Shown piece after piece: positions 1 through 5,414 of a stretch of DNA of 5,414 nucleotides (position 1 is the first letter of the stretch; every line of letters begins with the position of its first letter). A program made the position numbers and the translations under genes. The notes beneath the pieces are model-generated. The model worked only from the letters and a program-made list of their open reading frames with translations, was not told the DNA's origin and searched no databases. Source of the stretch: Candidatus Portnoybacteria bacterium CG02_land_8_20_14_3_00_45_8 (lineage in GTDB: Bacteria; Patescibacteriota; Minisyncoccia; Portnoybacterales; GWB1-42-6); the NCBI GenBank assembly GCA_002780785.1, contig PEUE01000037.1:479-5892 (forward strand), written 5' to 3'.

Positions 1-605
1 AAGACAGGCCGCCCTGCATCCGAGAGCCAGATTTCCGCGAAGGTTCAGGATTTCCAGCCCGGGTGATATGGTTCAGATGGATACAAAGCATGTCAATCTC
101 ATTGAGGGCAGAAAAATATATCAGTTCACGGCCATTGATGTTTTAAGCAAGCAAAGAATTTTAAAATACTATTCTTCGTTGGCTTCAAAAAACGGAGCGG
201 ATTTTCTAAGGCATTGCCTGACCGAATTTCCCCTTAAGATCAAGAATATCCAAACTGACAACGGCTCTGAATTTTTGAAAGAATTTGACAAATTGTGCCA
301 ACAAAAGAAAATCCCGCATTACTTCATCTATCCCCGGACGCCAAAACAGAATACTTATGTGGAAAATTCGCATGGCTCGGACAAAAAAGAATTCTATCTG
401 CAAGGCAATGTTTGTTCGGATGTATCAGTTATGCAGACCAGGATCAAACAATGGCAGGATACCTGGAATAAAATCAGACCGCACGAAGCTCTAAATTATT
501 TAACCCCGGATGAGTATCTCATTAAGTGGCAGCCAGGTCGACTGCCGACCAAAGACACCATAACTTTACAAACCTAAGTGGATACTATGTATCTGAACCT
601 GGACA
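1..605 (+). mobile_element. 3' portion of an IS3/IS481-type insertion sequence (left end outside window)
   Basis: The segment holds the catalytic half of a DDE transposase followed by 28 nt (578-605) that probably form the right end of the element. Read on the minus strand, these 28 nt begin TGTCCAGGTTCAGATACATA, so the element would finish in the TG...CA dinucleotides common to IS3/IS481 relatives. The left end is not in the window, so neither the inverted-repeat match nor a target-site duplication can be tested. The right boundary at about 605 is an inference from the terminal CA and from the tRNA gene starting 20 nt further on. Confidence 0.45.
2..577 (+). CDS. IS3/IS481-family transposase, integrase catalytic core (5' end cut by window)
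   Basis: A DDE (RNase H-fold, rve-type) transposase that would cut and join the ends of its own insertion sequence. The frame is open from the first codon at position 2, so the start lies upstream. The internal ATG at 68 sits inside the conserved segment PGDMVQMDTKHV and is not a likely start. Counting from that ATG, the catalytic acidic residues are probably D5 (QMDTKHV), D64 (QTDNGSEF) and E99 (NTYVEN). D64 and E99 are separated by 34 residues, close to the DD(35)E pattern of this group. The usual C-terminal signature is present: PxTPKQNxYVE, then WNKIRPHEALNYLTPDEYL. The N-terminal helix-turn-helix is not in the window. The visible catalytic part is intact, without stop or frameshift. IS3 versus IS481 assignment is uncertain without the missing end. 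Confidence 0.9.
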   Translation, partial: RQAALHPRARFPRRFRISSPGDMVQMDTKHVNLIEGRKIYQFTAIDVLSKQRILKYYSSLASKNGADFLRHCLTEFPLKIKNIQTDNGSEFLKEFDKLCQQKKIPHYFIYPRTPKQNTYVENSHGSDKKEFYLQGNVCSDVSVMQTRIKQWQDTWNKIRPHEALNYLTPDEYLIKWQPGRLPTKDTITLQT

Positions 606-625
606 AAATCAAACAAAGTTAATAC

Positions 626-700
626 TGGTGCCCTCGCCAGGATTTGAACCTGGAACATCAGTTCCGAAGACTGATGTGATATCCGTTTCACCACGAGGGC
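626..700 (-). tRNA. tRNA-Arg (anticodon UCG), CCA encoded
   Basis: The reverse complement folds as a full cloverleaf of 75 nt including CCA. The acceptor arm is GCCCTCG paired with CGAGGGC, seven perfect pairs. The D-stem is GTGA/TCAC. The anticodon stem is TCAGT/ACTGA around loop CTTCGGA, with anticodon TCG at plus-strand 665-667. The variable loop is TGTT, and the T-arm is CCAGG-TTCAAAT-CCTGG. The discriminator is A, followed by a genomically encoded CCA (plus-strand 626-628). Anticodon UCG reads CGA and, by wobble, other CGN arginine codons. The gene points toward the insertion sequence, whose probable right end lies 20 nt from the tRNA 3' end. No hairpin-plus-T-run terminator is seen after it. 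Confidence 0.97.
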
Positions 701-716
701 TTGGCTAATCTAAAAT

Positions 717-745
717 ATCATAACAATAATTTATTGATTTGAAAA
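717..745 (-). promoter_or_regulatory. putative sigma70-type promoter of tRNA-Arg
   Basis: On the minus strand TTTTCA (745-740) and TATGAT (722-717) are separated by 17 nt. The -10 matches consensus at 5 of 6 positions and the -35 at 4 of 6. Transcription would begin near position 710, about 10 nt before the tRNA 5' end, a normal leader for a processed tRNA. The site overlaps the divergent promoter of the HD-domain gene, so RNA polymerase probably cannot occupy both at once. Confidence 0.5.
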
Positions 746-767
746 GACGCGATTTTTAAGATATGAT
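739..767 (+). promoter_or_regulatory. sigma70-type promoter for the HD gene and cca, probably giving a leaderless mRNA
   Basis: TTGAAA (739-744, 5/6 to consensus) and TATGAT (762-767, 5/6) are separated by the optimal 17 nt. The -10 ends only 6 nt before the ATG at 774, so transcription should begin at or next to the start codon. The only Shine-Dalgarno-like bases, AAGG at 768-771, lie 2 nt from the ATG, which is too close. Both facts point to a leaderless transcript. The downstream gene cca instead has a well-spaced AAGGA. Confidence 0.65.
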
Positions 768-773
768 AAGGAT

Positions 774-1418
774 ATGAAAATTCCCTTAGCCAGAATTAGA
801 AAAATCGCTCGCAATAAATTTAAAAACGCCTCTTCATGCCACGACTGGGAGCACGTTGAACGAGTTTATATTTTGGCGCAGATTTTGGCAAAAAAAGAAA
901 AAGCGGACTTAAATATTGTTCGGGTTGCGGCGCTGCTGCACGATATAAAACGGGCCGAAGAAATGGCGGTTAAGGGTAAAATTTGCCACGCGGTTGAGGG
1001 CGCTAAACAGGCGGCCAAAATTCTCCTAGGCCTTAAACTGTCTAAAAACTTTATTCAAGCGGTTAAACATTGTATTGTCGCTCATCGTTTTCGCAATAAC
1101 GCCGCGCCCCAAACGCTTGAAGCCAAAGTGCTGTCCGATGCCGATAAATTGGATGCTTTGGGAGCGATTGGGATAGGCCGCGGTTTTATGTGGTGCGGTC
1201 ATCACGGATTAACGTTGTATAACACTGACAAAAAAATTATCGCTGAAAATAATCCGTATCAAAAAAGCCATAATTTATACGCGGAATACAGGATAAAACT
1301 GCGCCATCTTAAAAATAAAATGTATACTCAATCCGGCAAAAAAATGGCTCAAGAACGCACCGATTTTATGAAAAAGTTTCTTAAGCGGCTGGATTTAGAA
1401 GTAAAAGGAAAAATATGA
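774..1418 (+). CDS. HD-domain metal-dependent phosphohydrolase, YpgQ/YedJ-like
   Basis: A 214-residue soluble protein of the HD superfamily, expected to hydrolyse phosphate esters with a divalent metal. Characterised relatives such as Bacillus YpgQ act on nucleoside triphosphates, but the substrate here is not shown. Visible motifs are HDWEHVERV (H23 and H27), ALLHDIKR with the HD pair H56-D57, H99 and H104 in the following helix, and SDADKLDALGAIGIGR (121-136) with the metal-binding aspartate near D124. The C-terminal part YTQSGKKMAQERTDFMKKFLKR is also typical of the YedJ-like subgroup. Length is normal for the family and all expected metal ligands are present. The start is fixed by the ATG 6 nt after the -10 box. 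The stop overlaps the cca start as ATGA, so the two are probably translationally coupled. Confidence 0.9.
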   Translation: MKIPLARIRKIARNKFKNASSCHDWEHVERVYILAQILAKKEKADLNIVRVAALLHDIKRAEEMAVKGKICHAVEGAKQAAKILLGLKLSKNFIQAVKHCIVAHRFRNNAAPQTLEAKVLSDADKLDALGAIGIGRGFMWCGHHGLTLYNTDKKIIAENNPYQKSHNLYAEYRIKLRHLKNKMYTQSGKKMAQERTDFMKKFLKRLDLEVKGKI

Positions 1419-2929
1419 ATATTCCTCAAGAAGTAAAAAACATAATCGTTAAACTGCAAGAAGCCGGTTTTGAGGCGTACGCGGTTGGCGGCTGTGTGCG
1501 GGATTTGTTGCTGGGGCAAAAACCCAAGGATTGGGACATTGCTACTAACGCCTTACCCGAACAAATTCAGCAAGTTTTTTCCGATAGTTTTTATGAAAAT
1601 GAATTTGGGACCGTGGGAGTTAAAACCGGCTCGGAAAACGAAAGCTTGAAAATTGTGGAAGTGACAACTTATCGCGTTGACGCCAAATATACCGATAAGC
1701 GCCATCCGGATTCGGTCAGTTTCACGCGAAACTTGCAGGAGGACTTGGCGCGGCGGGATTTCACGATTAATGCGATGGCCCTTCGACTCGTCCCATCGGG
1801 CGGGACTCGTTCAGGGCAAGCCCCGAAAATAGAAATAGTAGATTTGTTCAATGGTCAGGAGGACTTAAAGAACGGACTAATTCGGGCTGCCGGTGAGCCG
1901 GATAAGCGTTTTAATGAAGATGCTTTGAGGATGTTGCGAGCCGTCCGTTTGTCCGTGGAACATAGTTTCACGATTCATTCAGACACCGCAGAGGCCATTA
2001 GAAAAAATGCCGGTTGGCTGCAAGCCGTTTCTAAAGAACGCGTCAGAGACGAGCTGGTTAAAATAATTATGAGCCCTCGGCCGGACGAGGGAATCGTGCT
2101 GATGCACGATTTGGATTTGCTCCAATATGTTATTCCTGAACTGGTTAAAGGAGTGGGCGTGGCGCAGAATCGCCATCATATCTATTCGGTTTTTGAGCAC
2201 GGGGTGCTGTCATTAAAGTTTGCGGTTTACCCCGTAAAATCTTTTAAATTAAAAAGCGACGGGGCAAGCAAAAATTCTAATCTGGTAGTGCGGCTGGCCG
2301 CGCTGCTTCACGATATTGCCAAGCCCCAGGCCAAAAGGGGGGAGGGGCCGGACGCCACTTTTTACAACCACGATATTATGGGCGCGCGGGCAGCCGTGCG
2401 GATTTTAGAACGGCTGCGTTTTTCCAATGACATTATTGAACGGGTGGCAAATTTAGTGCGCCATCATATGTTTGTTTACGATGTCGGCGTGGTAACCGAG
2501 GCCGGTGTGCGGCGGCTTCTGGCGCGGGTTGGTCCGGCCAATATGGCTGATTTGCTGGCCTTGAGAATTGCCGACCGCTTGGGTTCGGGCGTGCCCAAAG
2601 CCCAGCCGTATCGCTTGCGGCATTTTCAATATATGGTGGAGCGCGTGCAGCATGACCCGATTTCCGTAAAAATGCTGCCAATTAACGGCCATGACATTAT
2701 GGAAATTTTGAAAATTGAGCCCGGTCCGAAAATCGGCGCGATACTGGACGTTATTTTGGCGGAGGTTATTGAAGACCCGACCAAAAACGAAAAAGAAGTT
2801 TTAGCTGAACGGGCGAAAGAACTAAACGAGGTTGATTTGGCGCAACTGCGTCAGCTGGCTAAGGTTAGGATTGAAGAGGAGAAGGAAGAGGAGGATAAGG
2901 TGATAAAGGGGAAGTATTGGGTGAAATAA
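1415..2929 (+). CDS. cca: CCA tRNA nucleotidyltransferase (class II) with C-terminal HD domain
   Basis: This 504-residue cytoplasmic enzyme adds or repairs the 3' CCA of tRNAs using CTP and ATP. The class II nucleotidyltransferase head has GGCVRDLLLG (25-34), the catalytic D39-W-D41 pair, RRDFTINAMAL (113-123), and the nucleotide-selecting EDxxR motif within RFNEDALRMLRAVR (E168, D169, R172). SKERVRDEL follows. An HD domain comes next: ALLHDIAKP (H299-D300), NHD (H319-D320) and RHHMF (H350-H351). The EDxxR motif supports CCA addition rather than poly(A) polymerase, although the two families are close. The C-terminus is highly charged (EEEKEEEDK). The start ATG overlaps the HD gene stop by 4 nt and has AAGGA at 1405-1409, 5 nt upstream. 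The loop at about residues 124-138 (VPSGGTRSGQAP) is longer than usual and is encoded by a palindrome-rich segment. Confidence 0.95.
   Translation: MNIPQEVKNIIVKLQEAGFEAYAVGGCVRDLLLGQKPKDWDIATNALPEQIQQVFSDSFYENEFGTVGVKTGSENESLKIVEVTTYRVDAKYTDKRHPDSVSFTRNLQEDLARRDFTINAMALRLVPSGGTRSGQAPKIEIVDLFNGQEDLKNGLIRAAGEPDKRFNEDALRMLRAVRLSVEHSFTIHSDTAEAIRKNAGWLQAVSKERVRDELVKIIMSPRPDEGIVLMHDLDLLQYVIPELVKGVGVAQNRHHIYSVFEHGVLSLKFAVYPVKSFKLKSDGASKNSNLVVRLAALLHDIAKPQAKRGEGPDATFYNHDIMGARAAVRILERLRFSNDIIERVANLVRHHMFVYDVGVVTEAGVRRLLARVGPANMADLLALRIADRLGSGVPKAQPYRLRHFQYMVERVQHDPISVKMLPINGHDIMEILKIEPGPKIGAILDVILAEVIEDPTKNEKEVLAERAKELNEVDLAQLRQLAKVRIEEEKEEEDKVIKGKYWVK
1779..1827. repeat. palindrome-rich segment within cca, likely a REP-like insertion
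   Basis: The segment opens with CCCTTCGACTCG and closes with TTCAGGGCAAGCCCCGAA (1810-1827). The closing part folds into an 8-position stem with one mismatch and an AA loop. Between them lies GTCCCATCGGGCGGGAC (1790-1806), a 5-bp stem with a 7-nt loop, and GACTCGT occurs twice (1785-1791 and 1804-1810). It is read in frame as a glycine/serine/arginine-rich loop between the conserved RRDFTINAMAL and VDLFNGQEDL motifs. The CCTTCGAC...TCAGGG style resembles interspersed palindromes I recall from many environmental bacterial genomes. That match is from memory and untested. Confidence 0.5.
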
Positions 2930-2934
2930 CACTC

Positions 2935-3061
2935 GGATTTACTTTCTGAAAACATAAAATTTCCCCAGCGAGGAAATTTTATTCGCCAGTTTTGCTCGCT
3001 CTGTCGCCTGCGGCGACAACCTTGCCCGCTCGCAAAACTGAGCGTTTCAGAAAATAAATCC
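2935..3061. repeat. nested inverted repeats with three-way-junction potential (MITE-like element or structured RNA)
   Basis: This element fills most of the 215-nt gap after cca. The outer arms 2935-2951 and 3045-3061 pair at 16 of 17 positions. Inside are two further hairpin arms. Arm one is 2954-2964 with 2972-2982, 11 perfect pairs around a 7-nt loop. Arm two is 2984-2995 with 3032-3044, 12 pairs with one bulged A at 3041. Arm two is capped by a separate perfect 7-bp hairpin, TGTCGCC-TGC-GGCGACA (3002-3018). Unpaired bases at the junction are few (2952-2953 and 2983). No U-run follows any stem, so it is not a canonical intrinsic terminator. No protein-coding content is seen. It may be a mobile palindromic repeat or a structured transcript between cca and the surface-protein gene. 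Confidence 0.7.
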
Positions 3062-3126
3062 TCGTTTTGTGGCTGGGTAAAATTTTTCGCATGGCGGAGA
3101 TGAATCTAATAGCAAGAAAATAAAAA

Positions 3127-3147
3127 AGGAGCTATAATGTAGTTATG
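3127..3147 (+). promoter_or_regulatory. perfect -10 box (TATAAT, 3133-3138) next to the start codon, with AGGAG and a start-stop ATGTAG
   Basis: TATAAT ends 6 nt before the ATG at 3145, the same spacing as TATGAT before the ATG at 774, which suggests a leaderless mRNA. The best -35 candidate at 17 nt spacing (TAGCAA, 3110-3115) matches only 3 of 6, so the promoter is not complete by consensus. AGGAG (3127-3131) is 13 nt from the real ATG, too far for normal use. It is 5 nt from ATGTAG (3137-3142), a start codon followed at once by a stop. If a longer transcript from upstream exists, this minimal frame could affect initiation at 3145. Confidence 0.5.
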
Positions 3148-5052
3148 GATTTAGAAGATCTCAAAAAACGACTCTATAAAAAAGACGGACAATTTGCCGA
3201 CCGGCCTAAGTCGCCGGAGGAGTTTAGTGTTGGCCAGTCGTATGTACCGACGGGCGAGGAAGGGAGCGCTAAGCAATGGCAAGAGCCGGCGCCTAAAAAA
3301 TTTGAGTGGACCGCCAAGAAAAAGAAACTGGTTTGGTTGTCGGCCGCGGGTTTGTTGGCGGTGGCAGTTTGCGTGGCGGTCGGTTTTTATCTGTGGAACC
3401 GGCACTCATTTGATAAAACCAATGTCGCTCTGAATATTTACGGCCAGGAGAGAATTGTCAGCGGCGAAGAAACAACTTATGTTGTTCGTTACAAAAACAA
3501 TACTAAAGTGGTTTTGAAAAACGCGAAACTGGATTTTCTTTTTTCAGAACAATCTTTTCCTGAAGACAAAGAAAGCTTAACTCGACAGGGCAACGCGTAT
3601 TTAGCCAGCCAGACAATTGGCGAAGTGGCGTCTGGGCAGGAGGGCCAAGCGGAATTTAAGACGCGGGTGCTGGGCGACAAGGATAGTCAGCAGAAATTTT
3701 GGGCCAAACTAAGTTATCAACCCGCTAACATTAGTTCAGATTTTTTCAACGAAGCCAGTTTTGAGAGCACCATTATTTCTGTGCCTTTGGTGATAAACTT
3801 TGATTTGCCGGATCGCCTGGTGGCGGGTCAAACCCTGAACTTTTCTTTAAAATATTTAAATACCTCGGACGTGTCTTTCAGCGATTTGGTTTTGAAAATT
3901 GATTATCCGGCCGACTTTATTTTTGACACGGCCTTGCCTTCGCCCGCCGAAGGTAAAAACCTTTGGCGGCTGTCGGAGATTGGCAGTCGCGAGGAAGGGC
4001 GGATTTTAATTAAAGGCGCCATTGGCGGCAAAGAAGGGGAAAATAAGGTTTTTAAGGCGCAAATTGGCATTGGCCGGGACGACGAGTTTATCCCTTACGC
4101 CCAGGCCGTGAGTTCCCCGCAACTAGCTATTTCGCCCCTGGCGGTGGAACAATCATTAGCCGATGAGGATAAAGCGGTGGCTGACCTTGGCCAAGTTTTA
4201 AATTATAAATTAAAATATCGCAACACCACCAGCGAGACCATAGGTCCGGCAACTATCTCGGTAAAAATTAACAGCCAGGCGGTCAACATTAACACTATCA
4301 CAGCGCCGGCAGGATTTTTTAGCAGCAACAATAACACTATTACTTGGAATACCGCTTCTTTGCCGGAGCTTGAGTCATTGGCGCCGCGGCAAGAAGGCGA
4401 GGTATTATTTTCACTGCAACTGAAAGACAAGTTGCCGGTCAGTGATTTTGCCGATAAAAATTTTACCGTTTTAACAACTGCTCAGATTGATTGTTTTGAT
4501 GTTCCCTTGGCGCTGGTCGGCACGCAGCTGCGGGGTGAAAATAAATTTGAGGTTAAAATAAATTCGCGGCTGGCGCTCAAGACCAAAGGGCTTTTTAACG
4601 ACAGCTTGCTGCCCAATTCCGGTCCCTTGCCGCCGCGGGTGGGACAAAAAACTACTTATACTATCTATTGGCAGGTTTTGAATATTTCCAATGATTTATC
4701 CAATGTGTCGGTAGAGGCCTATCTGCCGTCCTACGTGAGCTGGCAGGGCAAGACCTATCCGGGAGAGGAAGACATAAAATATGACGCCGGCAGCGGCAAG
4801 GTGGTTTGGAATATCGGCCGTTTGTCTGCCGGAGTGGGGGTTTTATTGCCCGTGAAACAGGTGGCTTGGCAGGTCGGTTTTACGCCTTCAATTAGCCAAG
4901 TGGGGAATACGGCAACTATTGTCAAAGAGGCCAGAATAACCGGTGACGATACTTTTACCGGTGAGATTATCACCAGTTCAGTTAACGCTTTGGCAAGTGA
5001 AATGCCCGATGACCCGGGAGTGGGGTTTGCCAAAGGCGTAGTTCAGAACTAA
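3145..5052 (+). CDS. single-pass membrane-anchored surface protein with four DUF11/CARDB-like repeats
   Basis: A 635-residue protein of unknown function. Residues 1-57 are hydrophilic and probably cytoplasmic. KKKK at 58-61 precedes one hydrophobic helix at about 62-84, so the protein should be N-in with about 550 residues outside the membrane. There is no signal-peptidase site, lipobox, sortase motif or second membrane segment. The outer part consists of beta-rich repeats, each with a recognisable strand: TYVVRYKNNT (111-120), NFSLKYLNTSD (232-242), NYKLKYRNTTSE (353-364) and TYTIYWQVLN (504-513). The first three are exactly 121 residues apart. This pattern fits DUF11/CARDB-type immunoglobulin-like domains, often found in surface and adhesion proteins. 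The role here is an inference. The start follows TATAAT by 6 nt, and the aminotransferase gene begins 10 nt after the stop. Confidence 0.8.
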   Translation: MDLEDLKKRLYKKDGQFADRPKSPEEFSVGQSYVPTGEEGSAKQWQEPAPKKFEWTAKKKKLVWLSAAGLLAVAVCVAVGFYLWNRHSFDKTNVALNIYGQERIVSGEETTYVVRYKNNTKVVLKNAKLDFLFSEQSFPEDKESLTRQGNAYLASQTIGEVASGQEGQAEFKTRVLGDKDSQQKFWAKLSYQPANISSDFFNEASFESTIISVPLVINFDLPDRLVAGQTLNFSLKYLNTSDVSFSDLVLKIDYPADFIFDTALPSPAEGKNLWRLSEIGSREEGRILIKGAIGGKEGENKVFKAQIGIGRDDEFIPYAQAVSSPQLAISPLAVEQSLADEDKAVADLGQVLNYKLKYRNTTSETIGPATISVKINSQAVNINTITAPAGFFSSNNNTITWNTASLPELESLAPRQEGEVLFSLQLKDKLPVSDFADKNFTVLTTAQIDCFDVPLALVGTQLRGENKFEVKINSRLALKTKGLFNDSLLPNSGPLPPRVGQKTTYTIYWQVLNISNDLSNVSVEAYLPSYVSWQGKTYPGEEDIKYDAGSGKVVWNIGRLSAGVGVLLPVKQVAWQVGFTPSISQVGNTATIVKEARITGDDTFTGEIITSSVNALASEMPDDPGVGFAKGVVQN

Positions 5053-5062
5053 TGATTAATTT

Positions 5063-5414
5063 GTGTTTGAACGTACAAAAAACTTACAACTTTCAATAAT
5101 CAAGCAAATGGAAATCCGGGCCGCCAGGTACCCGGATGTTATTTCTTTAGCGCAGGGCATACCAAGTTTTGATACCCCGTTGGGCATTAAACGGCGGGTG
5201 GAGCTGGCGCTTAAGCGCGGCGTGGTGGCTAAATATTCGCTGGCGCCCGGCTTGCCCGAGCTCCGCGAATTAATTGAACAGGAATTGGCGCGCAATAATA
5301 TGTTTTATGATTGGTCAAAAGAAATCTTGGTAACGGCGGGCTCCATTGAGGCCATCACCGCGACGATTTTAGCTCTAACCAGTCCCGGAGACGAAATTAT
5401 TGTGCCCGAACCCA
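5063..5414 (+). CDS. class I/II PLP-dependent aminotransferase (3' end cut by window)
   Basis: The first 117 codons of a fold-type I aminotransferase that would move an amino group between an amino acid and a 2-oxo acid using pyridoxal phosphate. Visible motifs are SLAQGIPSFDTP (28-39, the N-terminal substrate-side glycine motif), YSLAPGLPELREL (58-70), and LVTAGSIEAI (89-98), which contributes to cofactor phosphate binding. The catalytic lysine lies beyond the window, and the substrate (aspartate, aromatic or other) cannot be told. I place the start at GTG 5063 because FERTKNLQLSIIKQ matches the N-terminal arm usual in this family. An in-frame stop lies at 5057-5059, and the later ATG at 5108 would remove that arm. 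No Shine-Dalgarno site is visible, so it probably depends on coupling to the upstream gene, 10 nt away. Confidence 0.9.
   Translation, partial: MFERTKNLQLSIIKQMEIRAARYPDVISLAQGIPSFDTPLGIKRRVELALKRGVVAKYSLAPGLPELRELIEQELARNNMFYDWSKEILVTAGSIEAITATILALTSPGDEIIVPEP

Noticed and set aside
604..625. T-rich minus-strand sequence after the tRNA as a terminator.
   Set aside because: No stable hairpin precedes the scattered T bases.
626..700. tRNA-Arg as an attachment site for an integrated element.
   Set aside because: The adjacent recombinase is a DDE transposase, not a tyrosine integrase, and no second copy of the tRNA 3' end is visible in the window.
1736..1866. An exact 11-bp direct repeat CAGGAGGACTT at 1736-1746 and 1856-1866, containing a Shine-Dalgarno-like AGGAGG.
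   Set aside because: Both copies encode QEDL in two separately conserved parts of the CCA enzyme, so they reflect protein conservation and not a repeat or internal start.
2433..2692. Minus-strand open frames inside cca.
   Set aside because: They oppose a clearly conserved CCA/HD coding region and have no family resemblance or start signals.
5052..5099. A 15-codon ATG frame overlapping the surface-protein stop as TAATG.
   Set aside because: It ends quickly, shows no recognisable protein, and conflicts with the aminotransferase frame, whose N-terminus fits GTG 5063.

Overview
The window looks like a chromosomal piece from a small-genome, ultra-small bacterium, most likely a Patescibacteria (CPR) lineage. 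This is an inference from several features. The surface protein has one membrane anchor and DUF11/CARDB-like repeats. The CCA-adding enzyme carries an HD domain and a charged tail ending in YWVK. Two genes lack a usable Shine-Dalgarno site but have a -10 box right in front of the ATG. No 16S or ribosomal marker is present, so the lineage cannot be proven here.

Layout, left to right. (1) Positions 1-605 hold the 3' part of an insertion sequence: the catalytic half of an IS3/IS481-type DDE transposase, followed by a probable right end. (2) A tRNA-Arg(UCG) gene with an encoded CCA lies on the minus strand at 626-700. Its upstream region is shared with a divergent plus-strand promoter. (3) A two-gene unit follows: a YpgQ/YedJ-like HD phosphohydrolase (774-1418), overlapping by 4 nt the CCA tRNA nucleotidyltransferase gene cca (1415-2929). 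The cca gene carries a short palindrome-rich extra segment that is read through in frame. (4) A 215-nt intergenic region (2930-3144) is dominated by nested inverted repeats that can fold into a three-way junction. It ends in a perfect TATAAT just upstream of the next start codon. (5) A 635-residue single-pass membrane protein with four beta-sandwich-type repeats (3145-5052) is followed after 10 nt by the 5' part of a class I/II PLP-dependent aminotransferase, cut by the window end (5063-5414).

How the parts relate. cca builds or repairs the CCA tail of tRNAs, and a tRNA gene that already encodes CCA lies close by. The coupled HD protein is probably a nucleotide or phosphate-ester hydrolase. 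The surface protein and aminotransferase appear to share a transcript, but no functional link is evident.

I do not see a convincing new multi-gene system. The observations most worth checking are the three-way-junction element at 2935-3061, the in-frame palindromic insert in cca at 1779-1827, and the matching -10/ATG geometry suggesting leaderless mRNAs at 774 and 3145.
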